DNA of 64,000 bases from Solirubrobacterales bacterium (GTDB taxonomy: Bacteria > Actinomycetota > Thermoleophilia > Solirubrobacterales > Solirubrobacteraceae): assembly GCA_027315255.1 (NCBI GenBank), contig DAHUYL010000056.1:47831-111830 (forward strand). Reading direction: 5' to 3'. A model generated the notes under the pieces. It did not search any database, was not told the origin of the DNA, and was given only the letters and a program-made list of their open reading frames with translations. Of the stretch, positions 25,258 to 33,065 are shown piece after piece; positions within the stretch are counted from its first letter, which is position 1, and the number at the start of each line of letters is the position of its first letter. The translations under genes were made by a program, and so were the position numbers.

Positions 25258-27852
25258 GTGCCACGCCGCCCGCGCGTGAGGGTCGCCGTGCTCGTGGCGC
25301 TGGCGCTCGCCGGCGGCGTCGTCGCGCTCGGATTGCGGCCCGCGACCGGCCTGGGCACGTTCGTGTCGAGCTCCACGCCCGATTACCGCGCGACCATGAC
25401 CGACGCGCGCCGGTTCGGCGGCGACGCGGTCGTCGTGCTGGTCCGCGAGCCGCTCCAGCAGCTGGTCGCGCGCGACCTGAAGCGGGTCAGCGCGCTCGAG
25501 GCCTGCCTCGCCGGCGAGCGGCTCGCCTGGGATCGCCGGCTCCAGGCGCTGCTTCCCGGCGCGGGCGGTCCGTACGGCGGGAGCTCGGGCCCGTGCGCGG
25601 CGCTGATGCGCGAGCGTCCGGCGACGGCCGTCTACGGGCCGGGAACGTTTCTCAACCGTGCGGTCGCCGCCGTCAACGGCCAGTTGCTGCGCACGGGCGC
25701 GGCCGCGCGCAGGGCCGTGACCAACGCCGAGGCGGCGGCACGGGCGCTGGCGCGGCAGCGCGGACTGTCGCCACGCCAGATGACCGCGGCGGCCCGCACG
25801 GCCGGGCAGCTCGAGGCGCAGCGGATCGTCGGCGGGCTGGGTGCGCTCGCGCTCGCGCTCGGAGCCGACGGAGTGCCGTCGATCGACGATCCCGCGTTCC
25901 TCGACCGGATCGTGTTCGCGACGGCAGCGAACGGAAGCGGGACGGTCAATCCGCGCTTCTCCTACGTGTTCCCGAACGGCGCCGCGGCGGTGATCGAGGT
26001 GCGCCTGCGGGCATCGCTGTCGGCCGCGCGCGAGTCGCAGGCGATCCGCCTGATCCGTGCGGCCGTGCGGATGCCGCAGTTCGCGCTAGGTTCCGGCGGT
26101 AGCTACCTGGTGAGCGGCGAACCGGTGCTGCTCAGCGATCTCGCCTCGCTGCTGACGCGCTCGATCGCGCCGCTCCTGATCGTCGCCGCGGTCGTGATGG
26201 CCGCCGTCCTGGCGCTCGCGTTCGGTGGACCGCTCAGCCTGCTGCCGCTGGCGCTGGCGCTGGCCGGGGCGGCGATCGCGTTCGGCCTGCTCGAGCTCGC
26301 GGGCGGGACGCTGACGCTCGCATCGCTGGCGGGGGTGCCGATCCTGATCGGCCTGGCCGTCGATTACGCGATCCAGTTCCAGTCCCGCCTGCGCGAGCGC
26401 GCGGACGCTGCTTCCGCCGCCCGCCCGATCGCCGCAGCGGCGCTGGCGACCGGTGCGGGGTTCGTCGCGCTGCTGCTCTCGCCGGTGCCGATGGTGCGCG
26501 GGTTCGGAGCCCTTCTCGTCGTCGGGATCGCGGTTGCGCTGGCGTGTACGTTCACGGTCGTCCCGGCCGCACTCGTGCTCCGACGCCCGAGGCGCAGCCG
26601 GCCGATCGAATGGCTGATGCCGTCGGTCCGTGGCGCCGGTGAGCTGCTCGCCACCCCGCTGCGGTTCACCCCGTCGCTGCGCTCCATCCTTGCCGGCCTG
26701 GCCCGGAGGCCAGGCCGGGTGCTGGTGCTCGGGCTCGTCGCGGCTGCCGCCGGCTGGGTGCTCGATGCTCACACGCCGGTCCAGGCGGACGTGACCAAGC
26801 TCGTGCCCGCGGGGATGCCGGCGCTGCGCAACCTCGAGGCGCTCGAGCGTGCGACCGGTAGCTCCGGCGAGATCGACGTGCTGGTCAGCGCGCGCGACGT
26901 CACGGCGCGCGGCGCGGTCAGCTGGATGGCGGGGTACGAGCGGGCGCTGCTGCGCCACTTCGGCTTCGCCGGGGCGCGCGGCTGCGCCGCGGCGACCGTC
27001 TGTCCGATCGTGTCGCTGCCCGACCTGGTCGCTCCGGCGTCGGGGAGCTCGCGGGCGGCGCCGGGTCCGACGCAGGGGTCGATCGACGCGCTGCTGAGCG
27101 CGCTCCCGAGCTACTTCTCCAGCGCCGTGATCACCGCCGACCGGCGCTACGCGGTGCTCGCGTTCGGGATTCGCCTGATGCCGCTCGCGCAGCAGCGCCG
27201 CGTCGTGGGCTACATGCGCGCGCACCTGCGCCCGCCGCCAGGCGTGCATGCGAGTCTGGCCGGGTTGCCGGTGCTGGCCGCTGACGCCGACGGCGCCCTG
27301 TCCTCGCCTTCGCGGCGGCTTGAGACCGTGCTCGCCGGGTTGCTCGCGGTCTCGTTCGCGCTGCTGGTCGCGCTGCGCTCGGTGCGGCGCGCGCTCGTTC
27401 CGCTGATCCCGATCGTGCTCGCGAGCGGCTGGTCGGCGCTCGTGCTGTTCGCGACGGGGCTCCCGCTCAACCCGCTGTCGGCCACGCTCGGCGCGCTCGT
27501 GATCGCGATCTCGACCGAGTTCAGCGTCCTGCTGGCCGAGCGCGCCCGCGAGGAGCGGCTCTCTGGCGGCTCGTTCGTCGAGGCGCTCGAACGCGCCTAC
27601 CGCTCGACGGGGCGCGCGGTGCTCGCCTCGGGCGCGACTGCGATCGCCGGCTTCGCGGTGCTCCTCGTGTCGAGCATCGCGATGCTGCGGGACTTCGGCC
27701 TCGTGACCGTCGTCGACCTGGCGGTGTCGCTCGCCGGTGTGCTGATCACCCTGCCGGCGGCCCTGGCGGTGGCCGAGTCGGCCGCAGCCGCGGGCGGGTT
27801 CCGGGCCCGGGCGGGGTCCGTCGCGGCGCGCGAGCAGACCCAGGTCGCGTGA
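25258..27852 (+). CDS. RND-superfamily (MMPL-type) transporter
   Basis: An 864-residue membrane protein with a TM segment at the N-terminus, a large extracytoplasmic loop, five clustered TM segments with VPILIGLAVDYAIQFQSRLRERAD (sterol-sensing/RND TM4 Asp motif), a second TM at about 490, a second loop and a final five-TM bundle with IAISTEFSVLLAERAREERL. This is the RND duplicate layout of the MMPL/HpnN branch, which exports lipids. It starts 7 bp after the ATPase gene and overlaps the next gene (GTGA), so it belongs to the MlaE operon. Cargo is inferred to be a lipid, not shown. Confidence 0.9.
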   Translation: MPRRPRVRVAVLVALALAGGVVALGLRPATGLGTFVSSSTPDYRATMTDARRFGGDAVVVLVREPLQQLVARDLKRVSALEACLAGERLAWDRRLQALLPGAGGPYGGSSGPCAALMRERPATAVYGPGTFLNRAVAAVNGQLLRTGAAARRAVTNAEAAARALARQRGLSPRQMTAAARTAGQLEAQRIVGGLGALALALGADGVPSIDDPAFLDRIVFATAANGSGTVNPRFSYVFPNGAAAVIEVRLRASLSAARESQAIRLIRAAVRMPQFALGSGGSYLVSGEPVLLSDLASLLTRSIAPLLIVAAVVMAAVLALAFGGPLSLLPLALALAGAAIAFGLLELAGGTLTLASLAGVPILIGLAVDYAIQFQSRLRERADAASAARPIAAAALATGAGFVALLLSPVPMVRGFGALLVVGIAVALACTFTVVPAALVLRRPRRSRPIEWLMPSVRGAGELLATPLRFTPSLRSILAGLARRPGRVLVLGLVAAAAGWVLDAHTPVQADVTKLVPAGMPALRNLEALERATGSSGEIDVLVSARDVTARGAVSWMAGYERALLRHFGFAGARGCAAATVCPIVSLPDLVAPASGSSRAAPGPTQGSIDALLSALPSYFSSAVITADRRYAVLAFGIRLMPLAQQRRVVGYMRAHLRPPPGVHASLAGLPVLAADADGALSSPSRRLETVLAGLLAVSFALLVALRSVRRALVPLIPIVLASGWSALVLFATGLPLNPLSATLGALVIAISTEFSVLLAERAREERLSGGSFVEALERAYRSTGRAVLASGATAIAGFAVLLVSSIAMLRDFGLVTVVDLAVSLAGVLITLPAALAVAESAAAAGGFRARAGSVAAREQTQVA

Positions 27853-28451
27853 GCAGGGTGGATCCGCCCGCGCCCGATCCGCATCGCTACCAGTGGATTG
27901 TGGGTGGAGTCGGGCTGGCGCTGGTCGTCGCGTTCTCGCTGTTCCTGTTCGTTCGCGGCGGGGAGCCGGCCACCCCGGGGCTGGCCGCAGGCGCGCGGCT
28001 GCATCGGTTCGTCGCGCCGCTGGCGGGCAGCGACCTCGAGGCCGCGGTCAACGCCGATCCGCGCTGCGACCCGCGACGCCCGGCCCGCCGCGGCCTCAAC
28101 GTGTGCGGGCGGGGCTCGCTCGTGCTCGCATTCTTCGTGCTGGGCGCGCGGCCGTGCGAGCGCGAGGTCGACGCCCTGCAGCGGGTCTCCCGCAGCTTCC
28201 CGGATGTGACGTTCGCGGCCGTCGCGGTCGGAGCGGGTCGCGATCCGACGGCGCTGCTCGCCCGGCGGCAGCGGTGGACGATCCCGATCGCCTACGACAT
28301 CACGGGCGTGACCGGGAAGCTCTACCGCGTGGCCGTCTGCCCGCTGGTCGAGCTCGTGCGGCCCGGCGGCGTGATCGGGCAGCGGTTGATCGGCGACGGA
28401 TGGACGCGACCTGCGCGGCTTGCGGCTGCCGTCCGGCACTCACTACGCTGA
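27849..28451 (+). CDS. Membrane-anchored thioredoxin-fold (redoxin/TlpA-like) protein
   Basis: A 200-residue protein with one N-terminal TM anchor (IVGGVGLALVVAFSLFLFV) and an extracytoplasmic thioredoxin-like fold. LVLAFFVLGARPCEREVDAL marks the active-site helix, VTFAAVAVG the next strand, and YRVAVCPLVELVRPGG the cis-Pro loop. The usual CxxC is reduced to a single Cys (ARPC), so disulfide exchange by the classical mechanism is doubtful. Its GTG overlaps the RND stop by 4 bp. It may support folding of, or scaffold, the transport complex; this is inference. Confidence 0.8.
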   Translation: MSRVDPPAPDPHRYQWIVGGVGLALVVAFSLFLFVRGGEPATPGLAAGARLHRFVAPLAGSDLEAAVNADPRCDPRRPARRGLNVCGRGSLVLAFFVLGARPCEREVDALQRVSRSFPDVTFAAVAVGAGRDPTALLARRQRWTIPIAYDITGVTGKLYRVAVCPLVELVRPGGVIGQRLIGDGWTRPARLAAAVRHSLR

Positions 28452-28458
28452 GCTTGCT

Positions 28459-28842
28459 ATGCGCGATCTGGTGCGCGCCGGCACGGGCGCCCTGCTGCTG
28501 CTCTCGATCATGTTCCTCGGGAGCCTCGGGCTGTGGCTCGGGACGCCGCTCCTGTGGCTGTGGATCGGCTCGCAGGTCCAGGGCGCGACCGCCTCGCTCG
28601 GCGGCGCACTGGCCGTGATGTTCTGCGGGGTGCTCGCCTCGGTCGCCCTGCTCGCGGTCCTCCTGGCCAAGCTGAGCGAGGTCTACCGCGAGAACTGCGT
28701 CGCCCGCGGCCGCCGCGACCCTGGCCACTTCGTGCTCGAGTCGGTGCTCGTGATCAGCGCCGCCTGCACGCTCGTCGGATTCGGCGTGTGGTTCTTCTTC
28801 CTGGCCGGAGCGAGCCCGGTCCCGGGCGGGTTCACGCTCTAG
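28459..28842 (+). CDS. Small integral membrane protein, last gene of the MlaE-RND operon
   Basis: From ATG 28459 the protein has 127 residues with three hydrophobic segments (ALLLLSIMFLGSLGLWLG, GALAVMFCGVLASVALLAVLL and SVLVISAACTLVGFGVWFFFLA). No enzymatic motif is visible. It follows the redoxin-like gene by 7 bp. Its TAG stop shares the CTAG tetranucleotide with the stop of the convergent mIHF gene. No function is assigned. Confidence 0.75.
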   Translation: MRDLVRAGTGALLLLSIMFLGSLGLWLGTPLLWLWIGSQVQGATASLGGALAVMFCGVLASVALLAVLLAKLSEVYRENCVARGRRDPGHFVLESVLVISAACTLVGFGVWFFFLAGASPVPGGFTL

Positions 28843-29195
28843 CTGCCAGCGGCTGCCCGCTCGCGCGCGCGGGCGGCGGATGCCACCTGCAGCTCTGCGG
28901 CGAGCAGCCGCTTCTGACGGTCGGTCAGGGAATCGATCCGCTTGATCTCGCTGATCCCGGTGCGGTCGAGCAACCTCTGCGAGCGGGCGGTGCCCCACCG
29001 CGGCTGGGCCGCGAGCAGCTCGGCCACGGTGCATCCGAGCGCCCCCTTCGGACAGTCGAGGATCACCTCCGCCGCGGTCAGTTCGCGGCGGGCGATCCGG
29101 CGCTTCAGCTCGGCGCGGGTGCGGCGGACCTCGTTGGCCTTCATGAGCGCGTCGTAGGGCTGCTGGATCCGGGGCGGGTCTGCGATCGCTGTCAT
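28839..29195 (-). CDS. mihF: Actinobacterial integration host factor (mIHF)
   Basis: From ATG 29195 (MTAIADPP) the protein has 118 residues, slightly longer than typical mIHF (about 105). Family blocks are ALMKANEVRRTRAELKRRIARREL, VILDCPKGALGCTVAELLAAQPRWG and ARSQRLLDRTGISEIKRIDSLTDRQKRLL, which form the helix-two-turn-helix nucleoid-binding fold. mIHF compacts DNA and aids phage and mobile-element recombination. AGGAGAG precedes the start. A long 5' region with a strong hairpin lies upstream. Confidence 0.93.
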   Translation of the reverse strand: MTAIADPPRIQQPYDALMKANEVRRTRAELKRRIARRELTAAEVILDCPKGALGCTVAELLAAQPRWGTARSQRLLDRTGISEIKRIDSLTDRQKRLLAAELQVASAARARERAAAGS

Positions 29196-29474
29196 TGGAT
29201 TGTGTCTCTCCTGCGCTCTGATCGGCCCGTGCGAGGGCATGTGGACGTTGTCCGCCTGTCCGGCCGCAGCCCAGCGGCCGCCGCACAGGCGGGTACTGCG
29301 AATCTGGGAGATGAATGCCCGACCTCAGTGGCGTTTCAGCCGTCCGCGCTCCGGTCCCCTGACGGACTCGGCGCCACTCGACCCGACCACCTCAAGCGCC
29401 TGTGAACTTACCGAAGCGACGGGCCGGAGAGCAAGACCCGGAAAACAAAAGCACAAGCTACGAGCAAGTTTTTT
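29196..29474 (-). promoter_or_regulatory. Upstream/leader region of mihF with strong two-part hairpin
   Basis: The 279-bp gap holds no ORF. At 29252-29292 CCGCCTGT pairs with ACAGGCGG and, inside it, CGGCCGC pairs with GCGGCCG around a 6-nt loop. TTGCTC with GTAAGT 17 bp downstream on the minus strand (about 29410-29440) is a candidate promoter, which would place the hairpin in a roughly 200-nt leader. An AT-rich patch next to 29475 is unusual for this DNA. Confidence 0.5.
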
Positions 29475-30743
29475 CTATTCGGTCCCGCCGCTTGGAAGCG
29501 GGCCGTGTTCGAGCTCGAACGCATCCTTGACGCGCGCGAACGTCCCGATCGCCTCGTCCAGCGTCGCGCGGTCGTGCGTGGCCATCACGCTCGTACGCAG
29601 CAGGGCGTGGCCGGGCGCCACGGCCGGGTGCAGCGCGACGTTGACGAACACGCCGGAGTCGTACAGCGCCTTCCACACAAGCCCGGCCTTCCAATCGTCG
29701 CCGACGATCACGGGGACGACGGGCGTCACCACCTCGGTGCCGTCGGCAAGCCGCGTCGGCGAAACCACCTTGAACCCGAGGCCGGCAAGCCCGGCGTGGA
29801 GGTAGCGAGCATTGTCCAGCACCCGCGCGAACAGCTCACGACCCTCCGGCGAGCGGCAGATCCGCACCGCGGCGAGCGCCGCCCCGACGGCGGCCGGTAC
29901 GCCCGAGGCGGTGAACAGGAACGGACGCGACTGGATTCGCAGGTACTCGATCACGTCGGCCGGGCCGGCGATCACCCCGCCGCACGAGGCGAGCGACTTG
30001 GAGAAGGTCGCCATCCGCAGGTCGACCCGGTCCTCGACGTCGAGCAGCTCGCTCGAGCCGGCCCCGCGTGCCCCGAGCACTCCGAGCGCGTGCGCCTCGT
30101 CGACCATCAGCCGCGCGCCGTAGCGGTCGCACAGCTCGGCGATCTCGCGCAGCGGCGCGACGTCGCCCTCCATCGAGAAGACCCCGTCGACGACCACGAG
30201 CACGCCGCCGCCGTCACCCGCGGCCGCCTCCAGGCGCCGCTCGAGCAGGTCGAGCCGGTTATGGCGGAACGGGCGGATCTTCGCGCGCGAGAGGATGCAG
30301 CCGTCGAGGATCGACGCGTGGTCGGAGGCATCGGCGATGACCGTGTCGGCCGGCCCGAGGATCGTCGCGAGCGCTCCCAGGTTGGCCTGGTGGCCGGTCG
30401 TGTACACGATCGCCGCCTCGGTCTGGAACCACTCCGCCAGTTCGTGCTCCAGCTCGAGGTGCAGCTCGGTCGTGCCGTTCAGGAGCCGCGAGCCGGTGAG
30501 GCCGGTGCCGTAGCGATCGAGCGCCTGCTGGGCCCCGAGCTTGACGCGCTCGTCGCCGGTCAGCCCGAGGTAGTTGTTGGAGCCGAGCATGATCCGGCGC
30601 CCGCCCTCCATCTCGACGACGGGCAGCGTCGGGCCTTCGAGCGGGCGGAAGTACGGGAGCATGTCGTGCTCGCGCGCGGCGTTGAGGATCTCGCGGCGCT
30701 CGAAATCGCGCGCCTTTGCGAACACGTCGATCGAGGTCGGCAC
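29475..30743 (-). CDS. Alpha-oxoamine synthase family PLP enzyme (2-amino-3-ketobutyrate CoA ligase / AONS-like)
   Basis: A 422-residue cytosolic PLP enzyme condensing an amino acid with an acyl-CoA. Blocks include LGSNNYLGLTGDERV, YGTGLTGSRLLNGTTELHLELE, VYTTGHQANLGAL, ASDHASILDGC, VVDGVFSMEGDVAPL, DEAHALGVLGARGAGS and the PLP lysine in ATFSKSLASCGG. It could be glycine C-acetyltransferase (threonine breakdown) or 8-amino-7-oxononanoate synthase (biotin). No tdh or bio gene is adjacent, so the choice is open. The start is GTG 30743, with TACCAT 9 nt upstream. Confidence 0.85.
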   Translation of the reverse strand: MPTSIDVFAKARDFERREILNAAREHDMLPYFRPLEGPTLPVVEMEGGRRIMLGSNNYLGLTGDERVKLGAQQALDRYGTGLTGSRLLNGTTELHLELEHELAEWFQTEAAIVYTTGHQANLGALATILGPADTVIADASDHASILDGCILSRAKIRPFRHNRLDLLERRLEAAAGDGGGVLVVVDGVFSMEGDVAPLREIAELCDRYGARLMVDEAHALGVLGARGAGSSELLDVEDRVDLRMATFSKSLASCGGVIAGPADVIEYLRIQSRPFLFTASGVPAAVGAALAAVRICRSPEGRELFARVLDNARYLHAGLAGLGFKVVSPTRLADGTEVVTPVVPVIVGDDWKAGLVWKALYDSGVFVNVALHPAVAPGHALLRTSVMATHDRATLDEAIGTFARVKDAFELEHGPLPSGGTE

Positions 30744-30774
30744 AGCGACACGATGGTAACCGCCGCGTCCGGGT

Positions 30775-30802
30775 TTGACAGCGCCGTCGCCGGTGGCACC
30801 AT
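30775..30802 (+). promoter_or_regulatory. Promoter of the acidic-repeat protein gene
   Basis: TTGACA (30775-30780) and CACCAT (30797-30802) are separated by 16 bp, and the -10 ends 6 nt before GTG 30809. The perfect -35 and the spacing suggest a leaderless transcript. Confidence 0.45.
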
Positions 30803-30808
30803 GCGAGC

Positions 30809-31222
30809 GTGGACGCGCACTACGAGGAGCCGCAGCCGACTGACGCGGACATCGTCGAGGCGGAGCTGGTCGAGGCCGAGCTCGTCGACCCCGAACTGGT
30901 CGAGGCGGAGCTGATCGTCGGGGCGGCCGGTGGCGACGGGCTGCCGGTGCTCGCTTCCTCGCGCACGCTCACACGTGTGATCGGCATCCCGGGCGTGCAG
31001 GCCGCTGCGGCGGCGGCGACCGGGTTCGTAGCCGGCGCTGCCACGCTGGCGCTGATGCGACGCTACGGTCTGCGCCGCGCGGCCGCGGCGGGCGTCGCGG
31101 GCCGCCCCGGACCGGTGCCAGCGCGGCCCCGATCACCGGATCCCGTTGCCGCCGCTGGCGAGCGAACCTACCTCGTCCGCGTGCGACTGATCCCCACCCA
31201 CCCCTCCCGCGAAGTCGATTGA
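30809..31222 (+). CDS. Hypothetical protein with acidic pentapeptide repeats and one membrane segment
   Basis: A 137-residue protein. Residues 16-35 are four V(E/D)(A/P)EL-type pentapeptides encoded by a 15-bp tandem repeat (30854-30913). A hydrophobic stretch with AAAAAATGFVAGAATLALM (about 70-90) may cross or line the membrane, then comes a basic Pro/Arg-rich tail. I recognise no family. Its stop overlaps the TTG start of the glycosylase gene by 4 bp (TTGA). Confidence 0.6.
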   Translation: MDAHYEEPQPTDADIVEAELVEAELVDPELVEAELIVGAAGGDGLPVLASSRTLTRVIGIPGVQAAAAAATGFVAGAATLALMRRYGLRRAAAAGVAGRPGPVPARPRSPDPVAAAGERTYLVRVRLIPTHPSREVD

Positions 31223-32097
31223 CCCTCGAGGTCAGGCTCGAGGTCGAGCCCGCGTGGTGCTACCGGCTGCCCGCGCACGGAGGGCTCGACGGCCTCACGC
31301 GGATCCGCGGCGGCGTGCTGCACCGGCTGCTGCACGAGGACGGCGAGCCTGCGCTCGTGCGGGTCGCCCAGCTCAGCTCCGGCCGGGTCCTGCTCGGAGC
31401 CCGGGCGAGGCATGCCTCGACGGCGCGCCGCGCGATCGCGCGGATGCGGCGCGCGCTCGGCGTCGACCACGATCTGGCGGCCTTCCACGACCGCTTCCGC
31501 GACGACCCGTTGCTCGGCGCGGCGATCCGGCGCGATCCGGCGCTGCGCGTCCGCGGCCGTCCGTCCGCGTTCGAGGCGCTCGCCTGGGCGATCACCGAGC
31601 AGCTGATCGAGTACGAGCGCGCGGCGGCGATCCAGCGCCGGCTGGTCGCCCGGTTCGGCCGCCGGTGCCCCGACACCGGCATGCGCGACTCGCCGTCGGC
31701 TGAGGCGCTCGCCGGTCAGGCGCCGGCGCTGCTGCAGTCGCTCGACCTGTCCGCGGGTCGGGCGATCAGCCTGCGCCGTGTCGCTCGCGATGTCGCCGCC
31801 GGCCTCGTCGACCTCGACGCCGGCGACCCCGAGCCCGGCTGGCGGCGGCTGCGCGCAGTGCCCGGGATCGGCGCGTGGACGATCGAGACGCTCGCGCTGA
31901 CCGGTCAGGGACAGCTGGATCAGCTCCCAGCGGGCGACCTCGCGTTCCGCAAGCTCGTCGGGCGCCTGCGCAGTGGCGGCGACCCGCGTGCTCGCGCCGG
32001 CGAGCAGGATGTTCGCGAGCTGTTCGCGCCGTACGCGCCGTGGCGGGGCCTGGCCGGGATCTACGCGCTGCGCGGCGCCGGCGCCTACACGCCCTGA
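31219..32097 (+). CDS. AlkA-like DNA-3-methyladenine glycosylase (HhH-GPD)
   Basis: A 292-residue base-excision-repair enzyme. The C-terminal HhH-GPD domain shows AFEALAWAITEQLIEYERAAA, the hairpin LRAVPGIGAWTIETLAL and the catalytic Asp in LPAGDLAFRK. The N-terminal part has AlkA-like LxxxLRIRG spacing with GGVLHRLLHED. It would remove alkylated purines. The start is TTG 31219, overlapping the preceding stop. It converges on the ABC binding-protein gene with a 13-bp overlap. One plus-strand shadow and several minus ORFs are discarded. Confidence 0.88.
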   Translation: MTLEVRLEVEPAWCYRLPAHGGLDGLTRIRGGVLHRLLHEDGEPALVRVAQLSSGRVLLGARARHASTARRAIARMRRALGVDHDLAAFHDRFRDDPLLGAAIRRDPALRVRGRPSAFEALAWAITEQLIEYERAAAIQRRLVARFGRRCPDTGMRDSPSAEALAGQAPALLQSLDLSAGRAISLRRVARDVAAGLVDLDAGDPEPGWRRLRAVPGIGAWTIETLALTGQGQLDQLPAGDLAFRKLVGRLRSGGDPRARAGEQDVRELFAPYAPWRGLAGIYALRGAGAYTP

Positions 32098-33065
32098 CCC
32101 GCGAGCAACTCGTTGGTCGAGGCGTCGACCGGCGCGTTGGGGTTGCTCAGCAGGTGCTCGCGGGTCATCCACTCGGAGAACGCGTTCCACCGGGACGTGC
32201 TGAGCCAGCCCCACGGGTGCCCGCCGGATGGGAAGAATGCGCCGAGCGAAGCCCGCACGCGCGCCAGTTGCCGGCGGTAGCCCAGCCCTGGGTTGAGGCG
32301 CACGAGCGCGCTCGTGGCGGCGGCCGGGTTGGCGCGCGCCGCCTCGTAGCCCCGGGCGAGCGCCTGCACGAACCTCCGGATCAGCGGCGCGTGGTCGACG
32401 ATCGTCGCCTTGCGCACGACGATCACGAGTCCGTCGTAGGTCGGGACTCCCGCACGGTCGAACGGGCTCGTGGTTGCGGGCGTGGTCGTCGTGCTCGTGG
32501 CCACGGTCGTCGTCGTGCCCGCAGGGGTCGTGCTCGTCCGGGTGCGCGATGTGCGCGTCCCCGCGCGCGACGTGCTCGAGTGCCTGGCCGGCTTCTGCGG
32601 GGTCGTTCGGGCCCGGCCGCCCCGAGTGCCGGTGGCGGACGAGGGCCCGATCGGCCGCCCGCCGGAGGTCGACGGCGTCGGCAGCTTGATCGCCGACAGC
32701 CGGCCCTGGACGATCGCGGCCACCGCCACCAGCGCCTCGTCGCGGTTGCGTGCGAGCAGCACCTCCGGCTCGGAGGCGAGCGCGACCTCGACATCGCCCG
32801 CGGCGAGCTGTTCGAGCGGGGGTGCCGTGGCGGTTGGAACGCTCAGGTGGACGTCGAGGTCGGTCTGGCGGAAGTAGCCGCGCGCCTGCGCGTAGTAGAT
32901 GCCGACATGGGTGGCGTTCGGGCTCGAGTCGAGCGCGACGGACAGCTGGTTGGCGGTGTAGGGCGCCGGCGTGATCGTGTTCCTGACCTCGCCGCAGCCC
33001 GCCACCGTCACGGCCGCGCAGACCGCGGCGACGGCCGTCGGCCAGCGCCGCCGCGCCGCACTCAT
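32085..33065 (-). CDS. ABC importer substrate-binding lipoprotein (NMT1/SsuA-like) with low-complexity central insert
   Basis: From ATG 33065 the protein has 326 residues. A signal peptide ends in the lipobox VAGC (Cys24). Residues 38-128 match the first lobe of NMT1/SsuA-type binding proteins (LDSSPNATHVGIYYAQARGYF, GDVEVALASEPEVLLARN, VAAIVQGRLSAI). Residues about 129-203 are Ser/Thr/Arg-rich, in the place where the second lobe should begin. Normal family sequence resumes at VPTYDGLVIVV and LIRRFVQALARGYEAARANP. It is last in an ATPase-permease-binding protein operon (ATGA overlap). The ligand is unknown; relatives bind pyrimidine or riboflavin precursors, taurine or nitrate. Confidence 0.85.
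   Translation of the reverse strand: MSAARRRWPTAVAAVCAAVTVAGCGEVRNTITPAPYTANQLSVALDSSPNATHVGIYYAQARGYFRQTDLDVHLSVPTATAPPLEQLAAGDVEVALASEPEVLLARNRDEALVAVAAIVQGRLSAIKLPTPSTSGGRPIGPSSATGTRGGRARTTPQKPARHSSTSRAGTRTSRTRTSTTPAGTTTTVATSTTTTPATTSPFDRAGVPTYDGLVIVVRKATIVDHAPLIRRFVQALARGYEAARANPAAATSALVRLNPGLGYRRQLARVRASLGAFFPSGGHPWGWLSTSRWNAFSEWMTREHLLSNPNAPVDASTNELLAGQGV

Noticed and set aside
32423-32794. Compensating frameshifts as the cause of the odd centre of the ABC binding protein
   Set aside because: The other minus frames through this stretch are Arg/Pro-rich and show no binding-protein motifs, so the low-complexity frame appears to be the true one.
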